Assembly (NCBI RefSeq): GCF_003568665.1
Contig: NZ_QXMH01000003.1
Location: 281,762-345,761 of the forward strand
Length of the DNA: 64,000 nucleotides
Direction of reading: 5' to 3'
Source: Chitinophaga alhagiae
GTDB taxonomy: Bacteria > Bacteroidota > Bacteroidia > Chitinophagales > Chitinophagaceae
The notes below the pieces were generated by a model. The model did no database searches. It saw only the letters and a list, made by a program, of their open reading frames with translations, and was not told the origin of the DNA. Position numbers and translations under genes: made by a program. Below, piece after piece: positions 55,828 to 63,891 of this stretch. Position 1 is the stretch's first letter. The number at the start of each line of letters is the position of its first letter.

Positions 55828-56700
55828 CTATTCCTCGATCAAAATACCCATTTTCCCCATCTGGTAATCTCTCATGGCTTCCAGCACTTCGGTTTCAGTG
55901 TTCATCACAAAAGGCCCGTTGGCGGCTATCTTTTCGTTAAGCGGCTGGCCGGAGGCCACCAGCACCACGCTGTCTTCATCCGCGGCAATACCAATTCCTT
56001 CCCCATCGTTCCCGAACACCACCGCGTGCAGGGCGGTATATACGCTGCCACCCTCTACCTTCACCACACCGTTCACCACGTAGATGAAGGCATTGTGCGC
56101 AGGCGGGAGGGGAAAATAGAACCGGCCTCCCCTGGAGAAACGCGCCACAAACGTGTTTACAGGGGTAATGGCCGGTATGGGCCCTTGGGTGCCGTTAAGC
56201 TCCCCTGCTATGACCTGTACACGCACAAGGCCGTCTACACTATGTACTACCGGCGTATCTTCCGCATGCAGCGCAAAATAGGCAGGCTGCTCCATTTTAC
56301 GGGCAGCGGGAGAGTTTACCCATAACTGCAGCATTTCCTGCTCTCCTCCCTTTTCAAAGATACCTTCCGGCGGCCTTTCACTATGTACAATACCCCGGCC
56401 GGCATGCATCCATTGGGTGCCGCCGGCCCACACTACGCTGTTGTTGCCCCTGGAGTCCCGGTGGTGCACTCCGCCTTTGAGGATAAAGGTAACGGGAGAG
56501 AAGCCGCGGTGCGGGTGCGGCCCTACGCCGGCGTGTTTCACCGGCCTGTCATCAGGTACCTGCACCTGCAGGTGATGCAATAGCAGAAAAGGGTCTATGC
56601 GGTCTGCATGCACGGACGGGAATGGCTGGCGTACCGGCACATCGCCCATTTCCTTCAGGTCTGCGTACAGTACGGTTTTTACGCTGCGGTGGGGGCTCAC
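55828..56700 (-). CDS. Pirin-family bicupin (GTG start)
   Basis: 290 residues. The start is GTG at 56700, overlapping the upstream stop by 4 bases (GTGA). The N-terminal cupin has the metal ligands in GVGPHPHRGFSPVTFIL and MHAGRGIVHSERPP (two His, His, Glu), then QEMLQLWVNSPAARKM, all hallmark pirin features. The second, non-metal cupin starts near ITPVNTFVARFSRGG. Bacterial pirins can act as quercetin dioxygenases or redox-sensitive regulators. It is last in a three-gene operon with the coiled-coil and GNAT-like genes. Confidence 0.94.
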   Translation of the reverse strand: MSPHRSVKTVLYADLKEMGDVPVRQPFPSVHADRIDPFLLLHHLQVQVPDDRPVKHAGVGPHPHRGFSPVTFILKGGVHHRDSRGNNSVVWAGGTQWMHAGRGIVHSERPPEGIFEKGGEQEMLQLWVNSPAARKMEQPAYFALHAEDTPVVHSVDGLVRVQVIAGELNGTQGPIPAITPVNTFVARFSRGGRFYFPLPPAHNAFIYVVNGVVKVEGGSVYTALHAVVFGNDGEGIGIAADEDSVVLVASGQPLNEKIAANGPFVMNTETEVLEAMRDYQMGKMGILIEE

Positions 56701-57062
56701 GGGAGGCTGCGTTTAAAGGCCTTGAACTCTTCGCGCAGCTCTACGAACAACCGGTCAAAGGTATCCATGTCTTCCTGCAGCTTGTTATGGAGCATTTGCA
56801 GCTGCGCATCGTCACCATTGGCCTCAGACATCATTTTGTCTCCCTTGATGATCAGCTGCAGCTCATCGTTCACCACTTCTTTCTGGCGGATGAGGGCGTT
56901 CTGGAAATGTTCCACTTTCACCAGCTGGTCATGCTGAAGCGGTTGCCGCGCCAGCTCTCCCAGCTCTTCCTGCAGGGACTTGATCTCCTTTTCGCTCAGC
57001 AGCAGGTCTCTTTTCCACTCCTGGTGGAGCTTGTGTAATTTGTCGAAATTTTCTATGGGCAT
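56697..57062 (-). CDS. Small coiled-coil protein, unrecognised
   Basis: 121 residues from the ATG at 57062 (MPIENFDKLHKLHQEWKRDL). Nearly all helical with heptad-like spacing: LSEKEIKSLQEELGELARQP, VKVEHFQNALIRQKEVVNDE and LQMLHNKLQEDMDTFDRLFV. No signal or membrane segment. It overlaps the pirin start by 4 bases and lies 14 bp behind the GNAT-like gene. Such genes often go with pirin in Bacteroidota, but the function is unknown. Confidence 0.75.
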   Translation of the reverse strand: MPIENFDKLHKLHQEWKRDLLLSEKEIKSLQEELGELARQPLQHDQLVKVEHFQNALIRQKEVVNDELQLIIKGDKMMSEANGDDAQLQMLHNKLQEDMDTFDRLFVELREEFKAFKRSLP

Positions 57063-57076
57063 ATAACGGGTATTAA

Positions 57077-57376
57077 TCAAAGGTTGATGCCGTGGGCGAG
57101 CAGTTTTTTCCATTCGGGATGTTTGCGCAGGTACGCGGCTACATGCGGACTGAGGGGCACCAGCTTCAGGTTCCTTTCTTCCAGCACCTGCAGCACCCGT
57201 TCTATCAGCGCATCTGCCACCCCTTCTTCCTCCAGGGCTTGCGGCACGTCTATATGGGTGAGAAATATCTTTTTCCCGCCAAACATATATTCCAGCTTTG
57301 CCATCAGGCCGCTCACCCTGGCTTCAAACTGCCTGGCATTCACATTGTCAGTTATTTCCAGCGCCTTCGCTTCCAT
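57077..57376 (-). CDS. Small YjdJ-type GNAT acetyltransferase
   Basis: 99 residues, the typical length of the minimal N-acetyltransferase family. 'NARQFEARVSGLMAKLEYMF' supplies the N-terminal strands (usually E-x-x-x-x-G-x-x-A-x-L-x-Y), 'IFLTHIDVPQALEEEGVADALIERVLQVL' the acetyl-CoA-binding region (EEGVAxxLI in place of xGxGxxLV), and 'KLVPLSPHVAAYLRKHPEWKKLL' the ending (P-x-C-x-Y-V-x-x-Y-x-x-x-H-P-E), with Ser/His at the usual Cys position. First gene of the operon leading to pirin. Substrate unknown. Confidence 0.88.
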   Translation of the reverse strand: MEAKALEITDNVNARQFEARVSGLMAKLEYMFGGKKIFLTHIDVPQALEEEGVADALIERVLQVLEERNLKLVPLSPHVAAYLRKHPEWKKLLAHGINL

Positions 57377-57542
57377 AAAATTCGGGTTTTAACAGTGAAG
57401 ACTACACGAACGTACTCCGGCTGTTACGGTTTTTCATGTGCTGACCAAATCCTGTGCCGGTATTCAATAAAACACAAAGTTACGGATTTTGGTTCTGCAC
57501 GGGCGCCATTAGTGATATGATGTATGTTTTGTTTTAGTCATG

Positions 57543-57550
57543 TACATTTG
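57543..57550 (+). promoter_or_regulatory. -7 box (TACATTTG) 4 nt from the bioA ATG
   Basis: Perfect TAnnTTTG with spacer CTCC before the ATG at 57555. It overlaps an alternative ATG at 57540 and so argues for the shorter start and a leaderless message. Confidence 0.55.
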
Positions 57551-57554
57551 CTCC

Positions 57555-58841
57555 ATGCAAAAAAGTTTGAGCGAGCGTGACCAGGCAGTGATCTGGCACC
57601 CGTACACCCAGATGCAGACGGCGCCCGCGCCGGTAGGCATTGTACGGGGCGAAGGCGCCCTGTTGTTTGACGAAGCGGGCACCCCCTACCTGGATGCTAC
57701 TTCCAGCTGGTGGGTCAACATTCACGGGCACTCCCATCCATATATCACGGAAAAGCTGGCAGAACAGGCGCGGCAGTTGCACCACTGCATATTTGCCGGG
57801 TATACCCACGAGCCGGCAGTACAGCTGGCGGAACGGTTGCTGCCTGTGCTCCCCGGCCGGCAGCAGAAAGTGTTCTATTCTGACAACGGCTCTACGGCCG
57901 TGGAAGTGGCCATGAAAATGGCCATCCAGTACTGGCATAACAAAGGTGAAAAAAGAAACCGCCTGCTGGCGTTCCGCAATGCCTACCACGGAGATACCTT
58001 CGGGGCTATGAGCGTGAGCGCGCGCAGCGTGTTTACCCGCGCTTTTGATGACTACCTGTTCAAGGTCAGTTTCATTGACCTCCCCACGGAAGAAAATATT
58101 GACCAGTTGCTGCAGGAAGTAGACACCCTTGCGCCAGATACGGCCGCATTCATTTTTGAGCCGCTGGTACAGGGTGCGGGCGGCATGGTGATGTATGAGG
58201 CCCCCCTGCTTGACAAACTGCTGCAACACTGCCGGCAACGGAACATACTGCTTATTGCGGACGAGATCATGACCGGCTTTGGCAGAACAGGCACCAGCTT
58301 TGCCATGGACCAGGTAACCGCCCCGCCAGACATCATTACCCTTTCCAAAGGCCTTACCGGCGGCACCATGGCCATGGGCATCACTACCTGCACGGATGAG
58401 ATTTATACCGCCTTTCTTTCCTCAGACAAGCTGAAAACCCTCTTTCATGGCCATTCTTTTACCGCCAACCCCCTGACCTGCGCCGTGGCCCTGGCCAGCC
58501 TGGAACTTTTTCAGCAACCGGCCTGCCGGCAGAACAGGGAGCGCGTTGCCGCCCGGCACCGGCAATTTGCCGTGGAACTGGCTTACCAGGAAGACGTAAA
58601 GAACGTGCGCACGCTGGGTACTATACTGGCTTTCGAGATCGAGACCGGTGAGGCAGACAGTTATATCAACGACCTTTCGGGTTTCCTGCATGCCTTTTTC
58701 AGGGAGAAGCGGATAATGCTCCGGCCGCTGGGGAATACCCTGTATATACTGCCGCCCTACTGCATTACCGATACGCAGCTGGACGAAGTATACGCCAGCA
58801 TACTGGACATGCTGCGGGCCTACGGAGAAAAATGGAACTGA
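57555..58841 (+). CDS. bioA: Adenosylmethionine-8-amino-7-oxononanoate aminotransferase
   Basis: 428 residues from the ATG at 57555 (MQKSLSERDQAVIWHPYTQM; an alternative ATG lies at 57540). 'VIWHPYTQM' is diagnostic of BioA. Further motifs: YLDATSSWWVNIHGHSHPYI, KVFYSDNGSTAVEVAMKMA (PLP phosphate site), LAFRNAYHGDTFGAMSVSA, LLIADEIMTGFGRTG (PLP-ring Asp) and IITLSKGLTGGTMAMG, whose Lys forms the Schiff base. It converts KAPA to DAPA in biotin synthesis, using SAM as amino donor. No other bio genes are in the window. A perfect hairpin terminator follows. Confidence 0.96.
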   Translation: MQKSLSERDQAVIWHPYTQMQTAPAPVGIVRGEGALLFDEAGTPYLDATSSWWVNIHGHSHPYITEKLAEQARQLHHCIFAGYTHEPAVQLAERLLPVLPGRQQKVFYSDNGSTAVEVAMKMAIQYWHNKGEKRNRLLAFRNAYHGDTFGAMSVSARSVFTRAFDDYLFKVSFIDLPTEENIDQLLQEVDTLAPDTAAFIFEPLVQGAGGMVMYEAPLLDKLLQHCRQRNILLIADEIMTGFGRTGTSFAMDQVTAPPDIITLSKGLTGGTMAMGITTCTDEIYTAFLSSDKLKTLFHGHSFTANPLTCAVALASLELFQQPACRQNRERVAARHRQFAVELAYQEDVKNVRTLGTILAFEIETGEADSYINDLSGFLHAFFREKRIMLRPLGNTLYILPPYCITDTQLDEVYASILDMLRAYGEKWN

Positions 58842-58856
58842 TGCCTGGCAACATAA

Positions 58857-58887
58857 AAAGGGCCGGCAGTTGCACCGCCGGCCCTTT
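58857..58887. terminator. Bidirectional terminator between bioA and the DUF2911 gene
   Basis: AAAGGGCCGGC (58857-58867) pairs perfectly with GCCGGCCCTTT (58877-58887) across a 9-nt loop. It lies 16 bp after bioA and 20 bp after the convergent stop at 58907. Confidence 0.85.
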
Positions 58888-58906
58888 CAAATTTTTTCTT
58901 TCCTGC

Positions 58907-59404
58907 CTAGAAGGTCAGGGGCACGCTTATCTTGGTATCGTCCCACTCAAACACCATAGCGCCTTTGGGGAAAGAGAACGTCAGTTTTTCTACGGTAGCC
59001 GCGGTTTTCTGGCGGGGCACCTTCACTTCCGCTACGTTCTTGCCCTTATTCTTTTCATAATCAGCAGCGCCGGGCTGGTCGGGTACGCTGTTCAGGATAA
59101 CGGTAAACTCATTTTCACCGGGAATAGTGAACAGTGAATACGTACCGGCCTTTACCTTGGTACCGCCAAAGCTGGCATCTTTCTTAAAGGTAATGTCTGT
59201 GGATTTATTGGCACCGGTACGCCATACTTTACCATACGCTTCCAGGCCGGGGAAAATATTGCGGCCTTTTTTGGAAGGCTGGCCGTAGGCAATTTCCACA
59301 TTTTCGCCAGAGGCGGTAACACGCGGGCTCAATGGGGGTTTTTGCTGCGCCACGATGGTGGTGGCGGTAAATAGAAAGGCAAGGCCCAATAACATACTTT
59401 TCAT
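58907..59404 (-). CDS. Secreted DUF2911 protein
   Basis: 165 residues from the ATG at 59404 (MKSMLLGLAFLFTATTIVAQ, Sec signal). The domain is clear: PRVTASGENVEIAYGQPSKKGR, then EAYGKVWRTGANKSTDITFK, VKAGTYSLFTIPGENEFTVI and KGAMVFEWDDTKISVPLTF, all DUF2911 hallmarks. Periplasmic, small beta-sandwich, function unknown. The frame extends upstream to 59539, but those residues overlap the neighbouring gene's end and lack a signal peptide start. Confidence 0.92.
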   Translation of the reverse strand: MKSMLLGLAFLFTATTIVAQQKPPLSPRVTASGENVEIAYGQPSKKGRNIFPGLEAYGKVWRTGANKSTDITFKKDASFGGTKVKAGTYSLFTIPGENEFTVILNSVPDQPGAADYEKNKGKNVAEVKVPRQKTAATVEKLTFSFPKGAMVFEWDDTKISVPLTF

Positions 59405-59480
59405 AAAAATAGGATTTGATGATTTGATGTTGGAAAAATACGCCGTTCCTCTTACAATTACCGTACCGCTTACATAAAAA

Positions 59481-60029
59481 TCAGTTCTTTTCGCAAATAT
59501 CCCGGAGTTTGTTGAGGCCTTCTTCCATGGAAGCACCAAACATACGGTCCAGCAAAAAACCGCGGAGCTTCCACCAGGGCGTCATACCTACCCTGGTTTC
59601 CATGCGCCAGAGGATGGCGGTACCCTGGCCGTCAGTGGTCGGTTTCAGTTCAATAAAACCCGTTACCGGCTTCATGGCGGGGTGGGTCATGTTGTAGGTA
59701 ATGCCCTTCCTGGGGTCTGCCACCACTATTTCCACCCTGCCGGAGGCCGCATTGCCCACCGTGTTGCTCCAGGTATACCAGGCTCCCAGTCCGGCAGCTG
59801 GCTTGGAATATTGCTGCAGCATATTGCCCCGGCCGCTGTAAGCGGGGTCCCAGGGATTCCAGGAGGGCCATGTTTCAAGGTTGCTGACCTCGGCATATAC
59901 TTCCGCCAGCGGGGCATTGATGGAGCCCGAGCGCTCCAGCCGGGCCGTAGACGGGAATAGCAGGGATAAAAGAAAAACCAGTGTACCTAAAATGACCACC
60001 GCGGCCAAAAACATCTTGATGAGTCGCAT
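59481..60029 (-). CDS. Membrane-anchored SRPBCC (polyketide_cyc2-like) protein
   Basis: 182 residues. One N-terminal membrane helix (MFLAAVVILGTLVFLLSLLF) is followed by the START-like domain: RLERSGSINAPLAEVYAEVS, LETWPSWNPWDPAYSG and GQGTAILWRMETRVGMTPWW, ending GASMEEGLNKLRDICEKN. It is paralogous to the gene at 60081-60641, 51 bp upstream, sharing the helix-plus-domain layout and the W-P-x-W-x-P-W motif. Probably binds a lipid-like ligand at the inner membrane. Role unknown. Confidence 0.88.
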   Translation of the reverse strand: MRLIKMFLAAVVILGTLVFLLSLLFPSTARLERSGSINAPLAEVYAEVSNLETWPSWNPWDPAYSGRGNMLQQYSKPAAGLGAWYTWSNTVGNAASGRVEIVVADPRKGITYNMTHPAMKPVTGFIELKPTTDGQGTAILWRMETRVGMTPWWKLRGFLLDRMFGASMEEGLNKLRDICEKN

Positions 60030-60080
60030 ATTCGTATTATCGTAAAAGAAGCCGGGGCTTTTCTTTTACCCATTGTTGTT

Positions 60081-60641
60081 TTAGTGATTGATCCTTTCTT
60101 TTTTCAATTCCGTTTCACAGACCCGTTTCAGGTTGCGCAATCCTTTTTCAAAATCGCCGCCCACCCATTTGTCCATCATCCGCCCCATCAGCTTCCGGAG
60201 CGGGTCCTGCCCCATATCCGCCTCCATGCCCCAGGTAACCAGGGTACCCTCCGCCACGGGTTCAAAGCGGAACCAGCTTTTGGCCGTACCCTGCTGCATG
60301 AAGTTCATTTCCACGGCAAGGTACTCATGCGGGCGGCTTTCCATGATGACCAGGCTCCCCTTCCCTACATTCCTGTGCCGGCTGCTCCAGGCGTAACCGG
60401 CGCCCGCACCGGCGTCTTTTTGCGTGTATTGCAGGTCCATGGCAGGGTCATACGCATGCCAGGGAGACCACTCCGGCCATTTGCGCAATACGTTCACGAA
60501 CGGGAATATGGCTGAAGCCGGCGCTTCCGTTACCAGGGAACGCTCTACCCTTACACGGGAAGGAAGATAAAGGGAGAATATAAAAAACCCCAGCACGAGC
60601 ACAGCCAAAGCCCCCAACAGAATGAACAAGGCTTGTTGCAT
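60081..60641 (-). CDS. Membrane-anchored SRPBCC protein, paralogue of the next gene
   Basis: 186 residues. Membrane helix LFILLGALAVLVLGFFIFSL is followed by RVERSLVTEAPASAIFPFVN, LRKWPEWSPWHAYDPAMDLQ, GSLVIMESRPHEYLAVEMNF and TLVTWGMEADMGQDPLRKLM. The ending DFEKGLRNLKRVCETELK matches its neighbour's. The tandem pair probably arose by duplication and has diverged strongly. It lies 58 bp downstream of the ABC-2 permease in the same direction, so all three may be one transcript. Confidence 0.88.
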   Translation of the reverse strand: MQQALFILLGALAVLVLGFFIFSLYLPSRVRVERSLVTEAPASAIFPFVNVLRKWPEWSPWHAYDPAMDLQYTQKDAGAGAGYAWSSRHRNVGKGSLVIMESRPHEYLAVEMNFMQQGTAKSWFRFEPVAEGTLVTWGMEADMGQDPLRKLMGRMMDKWVGGDFEKGLRNLKRVCETELKKERINH

Positions 60642-60699
60642 AAGGAGTGTTTTTAATTGAGGAGGACATTTAAGTTACGTTTATTCCTGCAATTATCCC

Positions 60700-61797
60700 T
60701 TATTCCCAGCGGAAAACTTTTATGGCCACCCCGTACGCCACTACGCCCCAGGCCACCAGTACCAGCAATTGCGGGCCGAGGTGCCAGAGGTGCAGGCCTT
60801 CAAAAGCCACCTTGCGCAAGGCATCATTCAGGTAGGTTAGCGGCAGCACCCGGCAAACGGGCTGCAGCCATGCCGGGAACACGTCTACCGAAAAAAAGGT
60901 GCCGGCCAGCAAAAATTGCGGCAGGGTGACAATGTTGGCCAGCGGCGGAATGGTGCTTTCCGTTTTGGCAATACCGCTTACAATGAACCCGAAGCCCATG
61001 AACACAATGAGGCCGAAGAGGCATAGCACCAACATTTCCAGGAAGGTGGCAAAACCGTTCACCAGGGTAAAACCAAAGAAAAAGTAACCGATGCTGATGA
61101 TGATCACGGAGCCAAAAGACTGGAACAGCAGGCGGCTCAGCGCTTCTCCCAGTATGATGTACATCCGGCTGATAGGCGTGGCGAAAAAACGCTTCAGCAC
61201 CAGCGTCTGGCGCAGGCTGAAAAAGAGGAAAGCCGTGCCGAACACAGCGGCGCTGAGCAGGGAAAAGCCCAGTTGCCCGGGCAATATAAAATCAATAGAC
61301 TTGTAGGCCCTCCCCGGCACCACTTCAGGTGTGATGCGGGCAATGGAAGGCCGCGGGTACACCACGTCATTCACCTGGTTGAGGCTGGTGCCCAGTATAT
61401 TGAACAGCACGCCCGCGCTTTCTCCGCTGGCGGTAGAGGTCTTAACATGAATATTGTACCTGGGCAGCGGCGCCTGACCGCCCGAATCTATGCGTAAAAT
61501 GGCCGTCAGCCGCCCCTTGCGGAGGTCGTCTTCCATCTGTGCCTGCGGCATGGTGGTTACCAGCCGTATCCCGCTGCTGCCCCGCAATGCTTCGTAGATG
61601 GCGCCGGTTGTGTCTGACGCCGCATCTACGCCCACCTTCACCGACACGCCCCGGCCGCCGATGAAGCCGAACACCAGTATAAAAACCAGGGGGAAGGCAA
61701 GACTGAACACTACTGCCGAGGGACTTCTGAACATGCCCCGGATGCTGGCCCGGGTGATTGCCCACATTGCTTTCCACTGATTATATTTTCCTGCCAT
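60700..61797 (-). CDS. ABC-2 type transporter permease
   Basis: 365 residues. The N-terminal helix SPSAVVFSLAFPLVFILVFG is followed by an extracytoplasmic domain (~45-170) and five further helices: LGFSLLSAAVFGTAFLFFSL, SFGSVIIISIGYFFFGFTLV, MLVLCLFGLIVFMGFGFIVS, LPQFLLAGTFFSVDVFPAWL (ABC-2 signature) and LLVLVAWGVVAYGVAIKVF. The ATPase subunit is not encoded next to it, so it must come from elsewhere. Upstream, a TACCTTTA box and a perfect palindrome suggest a regulated promoter. Confidence 0.92.
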   Translation of the reverse strand: MAGKYNQWKAMWAITRASIRGMFRSPSAVVFSLAFPLVFILVFGFIGGRGVSVKVGVDAASDTTGAIYEALRGSSGIRLVTTMPQAQMEDDLRKGRLTAILRIDSGGQAPLPRYNIHVKTSTASGESAGVLFNILGTSLNQVNDVVYPRPSIARITPEVVPGRAYKSIDFILPGQLGFSLLSAAVFGTAFLFFSLRQTLVLKRFFATPISRMYIILGEALSRLLFQSFGSVIIISIGYFFFGFTLVNGFATFLEMLVLCLFGLIVFMGFGFIVSGIAKTESTIPPLANIVTLPQFLLAGTFFSVDVFPAWLQPVCRVLPLTYLNDALRKVAFEGLHLWHLGPQLLVLVAWGVVAYGVAIKVFRWE

Positions 61798-61801
61798 ATG
61801 T

Positions 61802-61824
61802 TCCCTTTAAAGGGAGTAAAGGTA
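61802..61824 (-). promoter_or_regulatory. Candidate -7 box with adjoining operator palindrome
   Basis: TCCCTTTAAAGGGA (61802-61815) is a perfect 14-bp palindrome 4 bp before the permease ATG. It sits directly downstream of the minus-strand box TACCTTTA (61824-61817). The palindrome would cover the transcription start. Confidence 0.45.
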
Positions 61825-62069
61825 ATATTCCGTTCCGAATAAGGAAAACCGCTCCGCAAATAAGCCGGAATAAGAATGATCGTGATTTTTTTAAAAAAAG
61901 CGTCCGTCACTTCACCCTATTCTTCAATAACCGGTAGTTAACAATTTTACAGCGTGGGCCAATGGCACATTTTATTAAGTTGCAACAAGCGGCTGCATCG
62001 CCGCATATCTGAACCGATAAAGATAGATCAACCAACCGGGTTGCCGGCAACTGAAAAACTCAACCAATT

Positions 62070-62411
62070 ATGGCAAATCATCAAATCCAATCAGCCGCTG
62101 TTCCAACTTCAGCCAACCTTGAAAAAATGTGTACCTGCTATGACGACATTCTGAATGACCTGCAGGACTTTGACCCGTTCAGCGCCTCACAGATCATTTG
62201 CAACGTCATCAATGAACATATCAAACGCCTTACCAGTGTTATAAAACATCACAATGAAATAGCCGAGTCCGCGGAAAAAAGCATGGAAGCCCTGGCAGAC
62301 GGGCTGCGGCGCCTCAGGCTGCAGGCGCAGCGGGTGGTAGATGATACCCGCAACTCCGTGATCAGGCTGGCCCCGGAAGACCGTGACCCGGTATATTCCG
62401 GCGAAGGTTAA
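62070..62411 (+). CDS. Small helical protein, unrecognised
   Basis: 113 residues (MANHQIQSAAVPTSANLEKM). It contains two cysteines close together (MCTCYDDIL), a helical middle (SQIICNVINEHIKRLTSVIK) and a charged helix (EKSMEALADGLRRLRLQAQR). No signal peptide, membrane segment or known motif. A 12-bp palindrome GTTGCCGGCAAC (62040-62051) lies in its leader. Alone on the plus strand between minus-strand genes; possibly a regulator-like or structural coiled-coil protein, but no function can be assigned. Confidence 0.65.
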   Translation: MANHQIQSAAVPTSANLEKMCTCYDDILNDLQDFDPFSASQIICNVINEHIKRLTSVIKHHNEIAESAEKSMEALADGLRRLRLQAQRVVDDTRNSVIRLAPEDRDPVYSGEG

Positions 62412-62423
62412 TAAACGCTTTGT

Positions 62424-62437
62424 TCCCCCTAGGGGGA
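62424..62437. repeat. Perfect 14-bp palindrome between convergent genes
   Basis: TCCCCCTAGGGGGA lies in the 43-bp gap between the stops at 62411 and 62455. It has no loop and no T-tract, so it may be a weak terminator or a protein site. Confidence 0.4.
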
Positions 62438-62454
62438 GTGCTATATGTACTTGT

Positions 62455-63204
62455 TTATTGAAGGGAAAATTTTACATGGCGGATGGTTTCTTCCATCTGC
62501 GTATCTACTTCTCTTATTTCTGCATAGAAAGTGTTGGCGTCTTTCCACTTGATCTTTGCCGGGCCCCATTTTTCAGCCTGATATTCCTGCACCAGTACCG
62601 GCCCGCTTTCCCTGACCTCATACAATTCAAAACCATTGTCATTGAACTGCGCTACCAGGTCTGCATTGGCGGCAATGAAATATTTTTTGTCAGGTGAAAA
62701 CTGCGGGATGCCGATGGTACGCAGCAGGGCGCCGGTACGGGCGCTGATAAGGTCATACGAGAACCATTCATACCCGATATTGAGCACCAGCCAGTGCTGT
62801 AGCTCCGGTATGAAACCCTGGTAGGTGAACTGGGCAAAATCATCACCGTCATGATGGTTGTTCACCACTACATGCCGCCCACCGTTTATCAGGGAAAATA
62901 TCAGGGAATCCCCGGAGCGTACTACGCGGCCTTCCGGCGCCTTTGCAATGTTCACGGCCTCACTGGTATCCGGCTGCATTTCCGGGATGGCATCAAACTC
63001 GCTTTTGTCTATTGGGGACCAGGTAAAGAGGCGGCCGCCTATGGTAACCGTGTCTTTTATTTCCGCTATGGCCGCTGCTTCCGGTCCCGGGGCAACGGTA
63101 GAGAGGGAATCCCCGATACCGGCGGCCTGCACAGCCTGGCGGGGAGCCTGCTGCTGGCAGGCCATGGAGAGCAATATCAGGAAGGCAGGGAGTAGCCGCT
63201 TCAT
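62455..63204 (-). CDS. Unrecognised lipoprotein, probably beta-propeller-like
   Basis: 249 residues from the ATG at 63204 (MKRLLPAFLILLSMACQQQ, lipobox LSMAC). After a low-complexity linker comes a beta-rich domain: TVTIGGRLFTWSPIDKSEFD, DSLIFSLINGGRHVVVNNHH, LQHWLVLNIGYEWFSYDLIS, IPQFSPDKKYFIAANADLVA, and DANTFYAEIREVDTQ. Short strand-turn units with 'SPDKKYFIA' resemble WD40/PD40-type blades, but I do not recognise a family. A minus-strand TATTTTTG box (63236-63229) lies 24 nt upstream. Function unknown. Confidence 0.75.
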   Translation of the reverse strand: MKRLLPAFLILLSMACQQQAPRQAVQAAGIGDSLSTVAPGPEAAAIAEIKDTVTIGGRLFTWSPIDKSEFDAIPEMQPDTSEAVNIAKAPEGRVVRSGDSLIFSLINGGRHVVVNNHHDGDDFAQFTYQGFIPELQHWLVLNIGYEWFSYDLISARTGALLRTIGIPQFSPDKKYFIAANADLVAQFNDNGFELYEVRESGPVLVQEYQAEKWGPAKIKWKDANTFYAEIREVDTQMEETIRHVKFSLQ

Positions 63205-63228
63205 AGGTCTTATTGTTGTTTTGGCCGT

Positions 63229-63236
63229 CAAAAATA
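63229..63236 (-). promoter_or_regulatory. -7 box (TATTTTTG) of the lipoprotein gene
   Basis: Perfect TAnnTTTG on the minus strand, 24 nt before the ATG at 63204. Confidence 0.5.
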
Positions 63237-63249
63237 ATGAATATGCCGG

Positions 63250-63789
63250 TTATTCCTGCGTCAGCCTGAAACCGATGCGCGTACGGGGCTGCTCAGGCTG
63301 TTGCAGCAGTTGTTTCAGGCATTCAAAAATGCGGGCAATATCTTCATCGTGCCCGGTCACTTTCCTTTCCAACTGCTCCAGTTTCAGCAGTATATCCTTA
63401 TGCGCCAGCAGGGCCTCCCGCATGCGGGCAAAAATCCGGATGAGGCGAATATTGACCGTAATGGCCCTTTCACTGTTGAGGATGCATGACAGCATGGTAA
63501 CCCCCTGTTCTGTAAAACAAAACGGCGCATAACGCAACCCCTGCCGGTCTTTTTTGGAGGACGCATTTTGCGTCCTCCAATTTTCGAACTCTTCTTTGTT
63601 CATTTCGAACATGAAATCTTCGGGAAAGCGGGTGATGTTCCTTCTGACGGCTTGTTTAAGCGCCCTTGTTTCCACACCGTAAAGATCCGCCAGGTCACGG
63701 TCTATCATGATCTTTTGGCCTCTTACCAGGTAAATCTTGTCGATGATCAGTTCATCGCGTACGGCAGGTATATGCTTGGATGCAGGCAT
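63250..63789 (-). CDS. ORF6N-domain protein
   Basis: 179 residues from the ATG at 63789; an in-frame TTG at 63798 is less likely. The ORF6N domain is unmistakable: IIDKIYLVRGQKIMIDRDLA, then LYGVETRALKQAVRRNITRF, PEDFMFEMNKEEFENWRTQN and APFCFTEQGVTMLSCILNSE. A C-terminal coiled coil (LLKLEQLERKVTGHDEDIAR) follows. ORF6N occurs in phage antirepressors and, widely, as solitary chromosomal genes in Bacteroidota. No phage genes surround it, so I do not infer a prophage. Likely DNA-binding. Confidence 0.93.
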   Translation of the reverse strand: MPASKHIPAVRDELIIDKIYLVRGQKIMIDRDLADLYGVETRALKQAVRRNITRFPEDFMFEMNKEEFENWRTQNASSKKDRQGLRYAPFCFTEQGVTMLSCILNSERAITVNIRLIRIFARMREALLAHKDILLKLEQLERKVTGHDEDIARIFECLKQLLQQPEQPRTRIGFRLTQE

Positions 63790-63891
63790 AACAAACAATG
63801 ATTTATGATGAATGTAACGATAAAGATGATCTAACTGGTAGAAAGAATGCCAGATATGATATTGTTTCTGAAAAAGACGATAAAAACTTCA

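Noticed and set aside
63250..63789. ORF6N gene as a sign of a prophage
   Set aside because: No integrase, structural or lysis genes are nearby, and solitary ORF6N genes are frequent in this phylum.
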